Positions 6,359 to 12,390 of a DNA stretch of 14,507 bases are shown here, one piece after another; position 1 is the first letter of the stretch; every line of letters begins with the position of its first letter. The position numbers and the translations under genes were made by a program. The DNA lies in contig JAQDPW010000018.1 of the NCBI GenBank assembly GCA_027659245.1, positions 1 to 14,507 on the forward strand, in the 5' to 3' direction. The stretch comes from Streptococcaceae bacterium AM104-57 (GTDB lineage: Bacteria > Bacillota > Bacilli > Lactobacillales > Streptococcaceae). Below the pieces are notes generated by a model, which was given only the letters and a program-made list of their open reading frames with translations, was not told where the DNA came from and made no database searches.

Positions 6359-8389
6359 CTAATCCTCCTGTTTAATTATCATTTTAATGTCATCATAGTT
6401 TTTTGATGAAATTAAGGCTTGAACATGATTTTTATCTCTTAAAATTGTTGTTAAATGTGACAAAGCCTTTAAATGACTCTCATTATCAATGGCTGCAATA
6501 CAAATCAACAATCTTACCTCTTGTTCTGGATTATCCAATAAATAAATCGGTTCTTCCAAAACTAACATTGACATTCCTATTTCATTCACACCTTCATCTG
6601 GCCGAGCGTGAGGAATTGCTACTCCCTTCCCTAAATTAATAAAAGGCCCAAACTCTTCTACTTTTTGAATCATTGCCTCAGGGTAGTTCTCAGTTATCTT
6701 ATGTTGATCCAAAAGCGGTTTAGCTGCTAAACGAATTGCCTCCTTCCATCCTAATTTTTTCGAACTAACCTGATAGGTTTCTTTTGTAATTAATTCTTCT
6801 AACAATGGTAATACTTCCTTTCTGTTCATTTCTTGATAGAGATATCGCTTTAATGCTAATTTTAACTCTAATTCTTGTGTAATTACACTATATCGTCTTA
6901 CTATACTAATTATCTGATCCAGCTCAATATCTCGATAACCTGTGTCTGGGAAATCTTTTGATACCAGTTCAACTAGCTGGGTTTCTTGTTCTTCAGTCAT
7001 CATAACAGAAACTAGATAATTTGGCTTTTCTGTCTCCACCTTTATAGTGGAAAAAACCATATCATAATCACTACTAGTTTTTGCCTGTAAATCATCCATA
7101 TTTGAGGTTCCTATGAACTCAATTTGAGGAAACAATGCTAATAGATTCTCTTTTAACATCAATGAAGAACTAATCCCATTAGGACAAATAATTGCTGCTT
7201 TATAAGATTTTTGAGGTAAAGTCTCTGATTTCCTTAAATAGCCTCCAAAATGGATCACAAAATATGCTGTTTCACTATCAGGTATGGGTTTATCGATAGC
7301 TTCCATCAAGGGAGTCAAAGAATCCTTCACTAGCTCAAATAAGTCAGGATAATGTTCTTTAACATGCAAGACATATTCATTTGAACTAGGTAAGCCGAAC
7401 TTTAATCTATAGTAAGCCGGTATCAGGTGGCGGCGAAGATTTTCTCTCAACACTTCCCTTTGTTTAAAATGTAACAAAGAAATATCTTCCATTCTACTTA
7501 TAATAGCCTCTGTTAATTGATTAAAGTAAACCGGAGCAACATCTACCTCACCTTCAAAACAACTTGATAATAAAACTGTGATATAGCGATAATCATCCTC
7601 AGAAAATACCGTATCTATAATTCCCAAATCAACCACTGTATCCAATAAAATAGTCGTGATATCTTGAATAATAGGGGATACTAATGTCTCTGATAGACAT
7701 ACTCTTTCAACATCCCTTTGATACCTACACATAATGAATACTAAACCGAAAAGGCAAACTTTTAATTGATTAACAATCGGTACTATCTGTAACTTTTCAT
7801 AATAATCTTTAACCACCTGATCAATCAAATCATAAGTTAATGAATAGCCCCAACTGGATAAAACATAATCCAAACCCCAAATTCCTATGGAGGATTCCAG
7901 CAACTCACTAACCATTTGAAAAGCTAAACGGTGCTTATTCCACTCTGAACCATGTAAAGTATAACCTTTTGCTCTACTGTACCCTAACTCCAAATCATTA
8001 TCTAACATAATCTTTCTTAATGATTGAATGTCAGATAGGGTTGTGTTCTTACTTACTTTCAAAAAGTCTTGGTAATGATTATTCGATATAAAATCTAATC
8101 GGCAAAAAGTGTAAAGATAGATTAAGGCTAAGCGAGTCGACTTTGGTAAAACCAATTCATCCGACTTAATAATATCTGTCAAAGACTGCTTCGTACGATT
8201 TGATAAACTATAGCGACCTTGTTTTTTATCCAGCACTATCCCTTTATTAGCTAGATAAGGCACTAAATAATCTATTCCTTCTTTGACTTCCTTTATAGGT
8301 AAGCTCACCTTAACAGATAATTCATATAATGATAGCTCACAATGATCCATCAAAGTCATCAAAATAACTAGTGCTCTATAATCAAACAT
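6359..8389 (-). CDS. PRD-containing BglG/MtlR-type regulator with EIIB-like and EIIA domains
   Basis: A 676-residue multidomain regulator. In order: a winged helix at about 1-60 (MTLMDHCELSLYELS), a second DNA-binding/Mga-like part (about 80-170), PRD1 (about 185-285), PRD2 (about 295-395) with H321 (RRHLIPAYYRL) and H380 (FVIHFGGYL), a Gat-type EIIB-like domain with C402 (IICPNGISSSL), and an EIIA domain of the fructose/mannitol class (about 535-676) with H594 in AIPHARPDEG. PRD1 lacks obvious conserved histidines. Such proteins are DNA-binding activators (MtlR, LicR) rather than RNA-binding antiterminators, controlled by phosphorylation from EI/HPr and the cognate EIIB. The EIIA domain keeps its active His, so it may also phosphorylate the adjacent EIIB. 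First gene of the operon, start after AAGGAAG. Substrate unknown. Confidence 0.92.
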   Translation of the reverse strand: MFDYRALVILMTLMDHCELSLYELSVKVSLPIKEVKEGIDYLVPYLANKGIVLDKKQGRYSLSNRTKQSLTDIIKSDELVLPKSTRLALIYLYTFCRLDFISNNHYQDFLKVSKNTTLSDIQSLRKIMLDNDLELGYSRAKGYTLHGSEWNKHRLAFQMVSELLESSIGIWGLDYVLSSWGYSLTYDLIDQVVKDYYEKLQIVPIVNQLKVCLFGLVFIMCRYQRDVERVCLSETLVSPIIQDITTILLDTVVDLGIIDTVFSEDDYRYITVLLSSCFEGEVDVAPVYFNQLTEAIISRMEDISLLHFKQREVLRENLRRHLIPAYYRLKFGLPSSNEYVLHVKEHYPDLFELVKDSLTPLMEAIDKPIPDSETAYFVIHFGGYLRKSETLPQKSYKAAIICPNGISSSLMLKENLLALFPQIEFIGTSNMDDLQAKTSSDYDMVFSTIKVETEKPNYLVSVMMTEEQETQLVELVSKDFPDTGYRDIELDQIISIVRRYSVITQELELKLALKRYLYQEMNRKEVLPLLEELITKETYQVSSKKLGWKEAIRLAAKPLLDQHKITENYPEAMIQKVEEFGPFINLGKGVAIPHARPDEGVNEIGMSMLVLEEPIYLLDNPEQEVRLLICIAAIDNESHLKALSHLTTILRDKNHVQALISSKNYDDIKMIIKQED

Positions 8390-8410
8390 TGCTCTTCCTT
8401 TCTAACTACA

Positions 8411-8439
8411 ATTATAGTGTAAAAGCTATAAGAATAAAA
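8411..8439 (-). promoter_or_regulatory. Promoter of the PTS/transketolase operon
   Basis: Minus-strand TATAAT (8411-8416) lies 21 bases before the regulator start codon. A 17-base spacer would give a poor -35 (TTTTAT), which fits a promoter needing an activator. A degenerate cre-like sequence (8418-8431) lies inside the spacer. Confidence 0.5.
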
Positions 8440-8489
8440 GAGTATTTCAGCACAATATAATCTCACCTTCTACAAGTAATTATTGGGCT

Positions 8490-8520
8490 GAAAGTTTTTA
8501 ATGATTATTTTTCAACTTTC
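8490..8520. promoter_or_regulatory. Dyad in the divergent intergenic region
   Basis: GAAAGTT (8490-8496) and AACTTTC (8514-8520) form a perfect 7-bp inverted repeat with a 17-base spacer, ending 2 bases before the -35 of the SPFH promoter. It could be a regulator site for either divergent unit; nothing else supports a function. Confidence 0.3.
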
Positions 8521-8522
8521 TA

Positions 8523-8550
8523 TTGACTTTTTAAAACAAAGTGATATCAT
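8523..8550 (+). promoter_or_regulatory. Promoter of the SPFH/RHH operon
   Basis: TTGACT (8523-8528), a 16-base spacer and TATCAT (8545-8550), with TG at 8542-8543 giving an extended -10. The predicted leader is about 23 bases and carries AGGAGG. Confidence 0.75.
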
Positions 8551-8560
8551 TTAGATATCA
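8542..8560. promoter_or_regulatory. Operator-like palindrome over the -10
   Basis: TGATATC-ATTTA-GATATCA is a perfect 7-5-7 inverted repeat that covers the extended -10 and the likely transcription start. A protein bound here would block the promoter. The ribbon-helix-helix protein encoded as the second gene of this unit is the natural candidate; this is inference. Confidence 0.55.
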
Positions 8561-8579
8561 AACACAGGAGGTCATTCTG

Positions 8580-9587
8580 ATGACTGAAAAACTAATCAAT
8601 TCAAAACCAAATGGTATATTAGCATTGATACTTATCGAGTTGACACTCGTACTTGGTGTCTTTATATTTATCATTGGTGCTGGTTCAGAAAACATTTTTG
8701 GGATTATAATCGGGCTTTTATTAATCTTAATTTCAGTTCTAGCTCATGCTGGTTTAAAAGTTGTCAAACCTCAGGAAGCTCTGGTTTTGACTCTTTTTGG
8801 TAACTATACAGGTACCATCAAAGAACCTGGTTTTTACTTTGTCAATCCCTTTAGCATAGCGGTCAACCCTGCAAATCACACTCGACTTGGTCAAAGTGGT
8901 GACGTTAGCACAAAATCTTCTTTTTCAGGGATGAAATCATCAAATGGTAATGACGTAAACCTTGAAATTGGCAAGAAACAGATTTCCCTCAAAGTTATGA
9001 CCTTGAGCAATTCTCGCCAAAAAATCAATGATTGTCTAGGAAATCCCGTGGAAATCGGAATTGCCGTTACTTGGCGTGTAGTCGATACAGCCAAAGCAGT
9101 CTTCAACGTTGATAACTACAAAGAATACCTTTCATTGCAGTGTGATAGTGCCCTCCGTAATATTGTCCGTATCTATCCTTACGATGTGTCTCCTAATGTG
9201 GATACTACAGGTGACGGGCAAGCAGATGAAGGTAGCCTCCGAGGTTCTAGCGAGATTGTAGCTAGTCGCATTCGTGAGGAAATTCAAAGTCGTGTAGAGG
9301 ACGCTGGTTTGGAAATCCTTGAAGCACGTATTACTTACCTAGCTTACGCTCCAGAAATTGCAGCTGTTATGCTTCAACGTCAACAAGCATCAGCCATTAT
9401 CGATGCACGCAAGATGATTGTAGATGGCGCTGTAGGAATGGTTGAAATGGCACTAGAACGTCTCAATGAAGGAGAATTAGTAGAACTTGACGAAGAACGA
9501 AAAGCAGCGATGGTTTCAAATCTCCTAGTCGTTCTCTGTGGCAATCATGATGCACAACCAATTGTCAATACAGGAAGCCTTTATTAG
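8580..9587 (+). CDS. SPFH/band-7 domain membrane protein
   Basis: A 335-residue protein. Two hydrophobic segments near the N-terminus (about 12-34 and 38-57) form a hairpin membrane anchor. An SPFH (stomatin/prohibitin/flotillin) domain follows from about residue 60: [20 protein letters not shown], then [23 protein letters not shown] and the helical [19 protein letters not shown] stretch. SPFH proteins oligomerise at membranes and often organise microdomains or proteases; the exact role here is unknown. The start was placed at ATG 8580 because AGGAGG (8566-8571) is at the right distance. An in-frame GTG at 8541 would lie inside the promoter. Two bases separate its stop from the next gene, so the two are probably translated in a coupled way. 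Confidence 0.88.
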   Translation: MTEKLINSKPNGILALILIELTLVLGVFIFIIGAGSENIFGIIIGLLLILISVLAHAGLKVVKPQEALVLTLFGNYTGTIKEPGFYFVNPFSIAVNPANHTRLGQSGDVSTKSSFSGMKSSNGNDVNLEIGKKQISLKVMTLSNSRQKINDCLGNPVEIGIAVTWRVVDTAKAVFNVDNYKEYLSLQCDSALRNIVRIYPYDVSPNVDTTGDGQADEGSLRGSSEIVASRIREEIQSRVEDAGLEILEARITYLAYAPEIAAVMLQRQQASAIIDARKMIVDGAVGMVEMALERLNEGELVELDEERKAAMVSNLLVVLCGNHDAQPIVNTGSLY

Positions 9588-9589
9588 AA

Positions 9590-9790
9590 ATGGCAGAAGC
9601 TAAAAAAAAGCAAATCCCCCTTCGACTCTCGAATAAGCTATACGCTGCACTCGCATCATGGGCAGAAGATGACTTTCGATCAGTCAACGGGCAAATTGAA
9701 TATCTTCTCACCGAATGTGTCAAACAACGAAAAAAAGACGGGAAATACGTCTCAGAAACTATTGATGAACCATTTGAGATTGATATTTAA
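9590..9790 (+). CDS. Arc-like ribbon-helix-helix DNA-binding protein
   Basis: A 66-residue protein whose first 48 residues fit a ribbon-helix-helix fold of the Arc type: a short strand KQIPLRLS, helix [15 protein letters not shown], a turn at SVNG and helix [14 protein letters not shown] charged acidic tail follows ([12 protein letters not shown]). Such proteins bind DNA as dimers through the paired strands, and many repress their own operon. No strong ribosome binding site precedes ATG 9590 (GGAAG is 12 or more bases away), which suggests coupling to translation of the SPFH gene. A toxin partner is not evident, so toxin-antitoxin function is not supported. It probably controls this operon through the palindrome at 8542-8560, but that is inferred from context only. 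Confidence 0.75.
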   Translation: MAEAKKKQIPLRLSNKLYAALASWAEDDFRSVNGQIEYLLTECVKQRKKDGKYVSETIDEPFEIDI

Positions 9791-9794
9791 TTTA

Positions 9795-9830
9795 TTTTCC
9801 TATCCAGAACCTTGGATAGGAAAATTTTTT
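9795..9830 (+). terminator. Rho-independent terminator of the SPFH/RHH operon
   Basis: Perfect 12-bp stem 9795-9806 / 9813-9824 (TTTTCCTATCCA and complement), a 6-base loop and six T (9825-9830). Confidence 0.93.
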
Positions 9831-9851
9831 AATCTTTTTTTGTCAAGTAAC

Positions 9852-9880
9852 TTTACTTTACAAAAAAGTTTTGATATACT
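9852..9880 (+). promoter_or_regulatory. Promoter of rpmF-rpmG
   Basis: TTTACT (9852-9857), a 17-base spacer and TATACT (9875-9880), with TG at 9872-9873 giving an extended -10 (TGATATACT). Confidence 0.75.
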
Positions 9881-9938
9881 ATTAAAGTTGATGAAAATCA
9901 AACCTAACTGAATTTATATCTTAAAAGGAGAAATCAAA

Positions 9939-10121
9939 ATGGCAGTACCTGCACGTCGCACTTCAAAAGCGAAGAAAAACAAACGTCGTACACACTACAA
10001 AGTAACAGCTCCATCTGTAAACTTTGACGAAACTACTGGAGATTACTCACGTTCTCACCGTGTATCACTTAAAGGATACTACAAAGGACGTAAAATCGCT
10101 AAAGCTGCATCAGCTGAATAA
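9939..10121 (+). CDS. rpmF: 50S ribosomal protein bL32
   Basis: A 60-residue basic protein starting [20 protein letters not shown], diagnostic of bL32, a component of the large ribosomal subunit. The start follows AAAAGGAG. No cysteines are present, so this is the zinc-independent (C-minus) form, in which the CxxC pairs of zinc-binding bL32 are lost. It is followed after 15 bases by rpmG and shares its promoter and terminator. Confidence 0.98.
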
Positions 10122-10136
10122 TAGAAGGGAGATACC

Positions 10137-10286
10137 ATGCGCGTAAATATTACACTTGAACACAAAGAATCTGGTGAACGCTTGTACCTTACTTCTAAAA
10201 ACAAACGTAACACTCCAGACCGTCTTCAATTGAAGAAATACTCACCAAAACTTCGCAAACACGTTGTGTTTACAGAAGTGAAGTAA
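10137..10286 (+). CDS. rpmG: 50S ribosomal protein bL33
   Basis: A 49-residue protein ([20 protein letters not shown] at its start, ending HVVFTEVK), recognisable as bL33 of the large ribosomal subunit. It has no cysteine, so it is the C-minus form lacking the zinc ribbon; the region that carries CxxC in C-plus forms reads [22 protein letters not shown] precedes the ATG by 6 bases. It is second in a two-gene rpmF-rpmG unit. Streptococci often have further rpmG copies elsewhere; whether this strain does cannot be seen here. Confidence 0.97.
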
Positions 10287-10312
10287 GCATTCAATACGAA
10301 TCAATACATAGG

Positions 10313-10340
10313 AAAAACGCTGATTTAAAGCGTTTTTTCT
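10313..10340 (+). terminator. Rho-independent terminator after rpmG
   Basis: Perfect 9-bp stem AAAAACGCT (10313-10321) / AGCGTTTTT (10329-10337) with a 7-base loop, followed by TTCTTTTT. Confidence 0.9.
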
Positions 10341-10414
10341 TTTTGCCAAATGCGATATGTTGCACTGTATTTCAATTCAAACTCTACCTTTTTCACTACC
10401 TTTTTTAGATAAAT

Positions 10415-10429
10415 ATATCATTTAGATAT
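10415..10429. repeat. Second copy of the SPFH operator core
   Basis: ATATCATTTAGATAT here is identical over 15 bases to 8544-8558, the core of the palindrome over the SPFH promoter. The outer TG and CA of that palindrome are missing. It lies between the rpmG terminator and another hairpin. Confidence 0.5.
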
Positions 10430-10437
10430 TGAAATTA

Positions 10438-10470
10438 AGCCCTGCTATCATTTCGATGGCAGAGCTTTTT
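10438..10470 (+). terminator. Orphan terminator hairpin upstream of cadD
   Basis: Arms around AGCCCTGCTATC and GATGGCAGAGCT pair at 10-11 of 12 positions with a short ATTTC loop, followed by TTTTTAAT. No gene ends just before it: rpmG already has its own terminator. It may end an unseen small transcript or be left from a lost gene. Confidence 0.6.
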
Positions 10471-10517
10471 AATGTTTGGTACACTACCTTCTTATCTATA
10501 TTTTGATGGAGCTGAAG

Positions 10518-10546
10518 TTGACATCTACAAAGTTTAATGTTAAAAT
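10518..10546 (+). promoter_or_regulatory. Promoter of cadD-cadX
   Basis: TTGACA (10518-10523), a perfect -35, a 17-base spacer and TAAAAT (10541-10546) with TG at 10538-10539 (TGTTAAAAT). A strong promoter suited to being held by a repressor. Confidence 0.85.
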
Positions 10547-10548
10547 AC

Positions 10549-10568
10549 ATTCAAAAATATATTTGAAT
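10549..10568. promoter_or_regulatory. CadC/CadX-type operator
   Basis: ATTCAAAAATATATTTGAAT, an inverted repeat with 7-bp arms (10549-10555 / 10562-10568), lies just downstream of the -10. It resembles the TCAAATA...TATTTGAATG operator known for staphylococcal CadC (established knowledge, from memory). A repressor bound here would block transcription start. Confidence 0.75.
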
Positions 10569-10578
10569 GAGGTGTTTT

Positions 10579-11193
10579 ATGATTCAAAATGTTGTTACTT
10601 CAATAATCCTGTATTCTGGGACAGCCGTAGACTTACTTATTATCCTAATGTTATTTTTTGCCAAAAGAAAAAGCAGAAAAGACATCATTAACATCTATTT
10701 AGGACAATTTCTAGGCTCTGTTAGTCTAATATTGCTAAGTTTACTTTTTGCATTTGTCTTAAATTATATTCCTAGTAAAGAGATTTTAGGTTTGCTCGGT
10801 TTGATTCCAATTTTCCTAGGATTCAAAGTTTTGCTTTTAGGAGATTCTGATGGAGAAGCTATTGCAAAAGATGGTTTGCGAAAAGACAATAAAAACCTGA
10901 TTTTTCTAGTCGCTATGATTACTTTTGCAAGTTGTGGCGCTGACAATATTGGTGTCTTTGTCCCATATTTTACCACCTTGAATTTAGCGAATTTGATAGT
11001 GACTTTACTTACTTTTCTAGTCATGATTTATCTCTTGGTTTTTTCTGCCCAAAAATTAGCACAAGTCCCTTCTGTTGGAGAAACTTTGGAAAAATATAGC
11101 AGATGGTTTATTGCCGTTGTCTATTTAGGATTGGGGATGTATATCCTGATTGAAAACAACAGCTTTGACATGCTATGGACTATGTTAGGCTAG
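10579..11193 (+). CDS. cadD: Cadmium resistance transporter CadD
   Basis: A 204-residue, very hydrophobic protein of the CadD family of small membrane efflux proteins, which confer cadmium (and sometimes zinc) resistance. About five or six membrane segments are visible. Characteristic stretches are the opening MIQNVVTSIILYSGTAVDLL, the acidic loop LLLGDSDGEA (about 88-97), MITFASCGADNIGVFVPYF (about 113-131) with a membrane Cys, and a C-terminal SRWFIAVVYLGLGMYI. I chose ATG 10579 because GAGGTG (10570-10575) lies before it and the protein then begins as CadD does; an upstream ATG at 10567 would overlap that site and the operator. It is followed by cadX after 11 bases. The pair forms the known cadDX type of cadmium resistance operon, repressed by CadX until metal is present. 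Confidence 0.93.
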   Translation: MIQNVVTSIILYSGTAVDLLIILMLFFAKRKSRKDIINIYLGQFLGSVSLILLSLLFAFVLNYIPSKEILGLLGLIPIFLGFKVLLLGDSDGEAIAKDGLRKDNKNLIFLVAMITFASCGADNIGVFVPYFTTLNLANLIVTLLTFLVMIYLLVFSAQKLAQVPSVGETLEKYSRWFIAVVYLGLGMYILIENNSFDMLWTMLG

Positions 11194-11204
11194 GAGAAAA
11201 TATT

Positions 11205-11543
11205 ATGAAAAAAGATAGTATCTGCCAAGTGAATATTATAAATCAACAAAATGTTACAACCGCAATGAACTACCTTGAAAAGGAAAAAGTCCAAAAATCA
11301 CTTCGCATTTTAACAAAGTTTACCGATAATAAACAGATAAATATCATCTTTTATCTCCTTGCTGTTGAAGAACTCTGTGTCTGTGATATAGCCTGTTTAC
11401 TAGATCTCAGTATGGCATCTGCCTCCCACCATCTTCGTAAACTAGCCAATCAAAACATCTTGGACACTAGAAGAGAGGGGAAAATTATATATTATTTTAT
11501 AAAAGATGAGGAAATCAGAGATTTTTTTAATCAACTAGGATAA
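11205..11543 (+). CDS. cadX: ArsR-family metal sensor repressor CadX (CadC-like)
   Basis: A 112-residue winged-helix repressor of the ArsR/SmtB family. The metal motif ELCVCD gives C58 and C60, and C7 is in the N-terminal KKDSIC, the same numbering as in S. aureus CadC. The recognition helix is SMASASHHLRKL (69-80) and the wing NILDTRREGKIIYYF follows. The fourth CadC ligand, C11, is Ile here. The protein also ends shortly after DEEIRDFFNQLG, so the C-terminal zinc site of CadC (D101, H103, H114, E117) is largely missing, with Glu in place of H103. Sensing is therefore expected at the N-terminal thiolate site. ATG 11205 follows AGGAG by a normal distance and lies 11 bases after the cadD stop. 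No clear terminator follows. Confidence 0.92.
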   Translation: MKKDSICQVNIINQQNVTTAMNYLEKEKVQKSLRILTKFTDNKQINIIFYLLAVEELCVCDIACLLDLSMASASHHLRKLANQNILDTRREGKIIYYFIKDEEIRDFFNQLG

Positions 11544-11847
11544 CAACTATTTTTACGTCTAGAGCGTTTTTGTGTTGTTTAAGAAAAATAGATAGAGGTT
11601 TTAGATAACTACACATATTAGTTTTTTTAAAAATGAGATTTAATCGATGATAACTAGAAAGGATTATTGCTAAATATCTTGTTTATTACCAATTAAAAGA
11701 CGGTAGAATCGTCATCCTACGGTGTTGTTGCTTTAAATGCAAGAAGTGACAGAAGGAAAATATAGAAAGCACCTTTTACATTTAATAGGCAGGCGGAAGA
11801 TTTCAAGAGGAAAAACTTGGAACTTTGAGTGTACCAATTGGGTAAAT
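11544..11847. other. Gene-poor stretch with short unrecognised frames
   Basis: No convincing gene. A frame at about 11666-11750 reads AKYLVYYQLKDGRIVI and then runs into CCCFKCKK and a stop, which looks protein-like but has no ATG start. A 42-residue frame at 11737-11865 (starting MQEVTEGKYRK) enters the RUP and has no good ribosome binding site. These may be debris of a lost gene between cadX and rpmH. No transposase signature was recognised. Confidence 0.35.
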
Positions 11848-11954
11848 TATAGTGGATTGAAATAAGATATGAACAGAGAGATTAGGAAAGTCAAACTAAT
11901 TTCTATAAATGTTTTAGAATCCATAGTGTACTACTCTAAGTTCAATCCACTATA
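11848..11954 (+). repeat. RUP element, complete, 107 bp
   Basis: Exactly 107 bp, bounded by perfect 14-bp inverted ends TATAGTGGATTGAA (11848-11861) and TTCAATCCACTATA (11941-11954), with TA at both tips as expected for TA-targeted IS630-like mobility. It matches the size and form of the pneumococcal RUP. Perfect ends suggest a fairly young copy. Confidence 0.9.
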
Positions 11955-12016
11955 CTAGTACATTAGATATTTTATAGATTTCGAAAGTAAATTGGAAGGA
12001 TTTTCAAATTATCCCC

Positions 12017-12058
12017 CCAGCAAAAAAGCTGGAAACGTTTGTCAGAGCTATTGACAAA
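12017..12058. promoter_or_regulatory. Hairpin and dyad upstream of rpmH
   Basis: A short stem CCAGC (12017-12021) / GCTGG (12028-12032) with an A6 loop. Next to it, TTTGTCA (12038-12044) and TGACAAA (12052-12058) form a 7-bp inverted repeat that overlaps the -35 of rpmH. The second could be an operator; no regulator is suggested by the sequence. Confidence 0.35.
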
Positions 12059-12079
12059 TGCGAAAGAATCAGATAGAAT
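12051..12079 (+). promoter_or_regulatory. rpmH promoter
   Basis: TTGACA (12051-12056), a 17-base spacer and TAGAAT (12074-12079). The leader to the GTG start is about 68 bases and ends with AGGAGGT. Confidence 0.88.
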
Positions 12080-12153
12080 AGTAAAGTATGTTTAGTAACT
12101 GATCACTTTATAGCCGGCTAAACGAATACAAAATCTATGAGGAGGTATTCATC

Positions 12154-12288
12154 GTGAAACGTACTTATCAACCAAGTAAACTACGTCGTGCGCGCAAACA
12201 CGGATTCCGTAACCGTATGTCAACTAAAAACGGTCGTCGCGTATTGGCAGCTCGTCGTCGTAAAGGACGCAAAGTTTTGGCTGCATAA
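12154..12288 (+). CDS. rpmH: 50S ribosomal protein bL34
   Basis: A 44-residue, very basic protein (starting [20 protein letters not shown]) that is clearly bL34 of the large ribosomal subunit. The start is GTG, preceded by AGGAGGT at 12140-12146; no ATG is available in frame before KRTYQPSK, so the GTG start is firm. It has its own promoter and terminator and is not followed by rnpA, which is its neighbour in many bacteria. Confidence 0.97.
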
Positions 12289-12308
12289 TCCAAACGAATT
12301 CAACAAAG

Positions 12309-12346
12309 AAGTCAGTAGGAACTCGAGTCTACTGGCTTTTGTTTTG
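12309..12346 (+). terminator. Rho-independent terminator of rpmH
   Basis: 10-bp stem AAGTCAGTAG (12309-12318) / CTACTGGCTT (12329-12338) with one G-T type mismatch, a loop containing ACTCGAGT, then TTTTGTTTT. Confidence 0.9.
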
Positions 12347-12361
12347 CTCTAAAATAATAGT

Positions 12362-12390
12362 TTGTATAAGCTTTCTATTTTTTCTATAAT
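12362..12390 (+). promoter_or_regulatory. Possible promoter of the peptide-binding pseudogene
   Basis: TTGTAT (12362-12367), a 17-base spacer and TATAAT (12385-12390). The -10 lies within the left arm of the inverted repeat at 12369-12434, so a transcript would start inside or just after the hairpin. Confidence 0.35.

Noticed and set aside
8541..8579. Longer SPFH protein starting at GTG 8541
   Set aside because: The GTG lies inside the extended -10 promoter and the operator-like palindrome, with no ribosome binding site; ATG 8580 has AGGAGG at the right distance.
8580..9790. SPFH/RHH pair as a toxin-antitoxin module
   Set aside because: The larger protein is a membrane-anchored SPFH protein with no toxin motif; only the RHH fold recalls antitoxins.
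10567..10578. CadD start at ATG 10567
   Set aside because: It overlaps the end of the operator and the GAGGTG ribosome binding site of ATG 10579, and it has no ribosome binding site of its own.
11175..11204. CadX start at ATG 11175 within cadD
   Set aside because: ATG 11205 has AGGAG before it and gives Cys numbering C7, C58, C60 identical to CadC.
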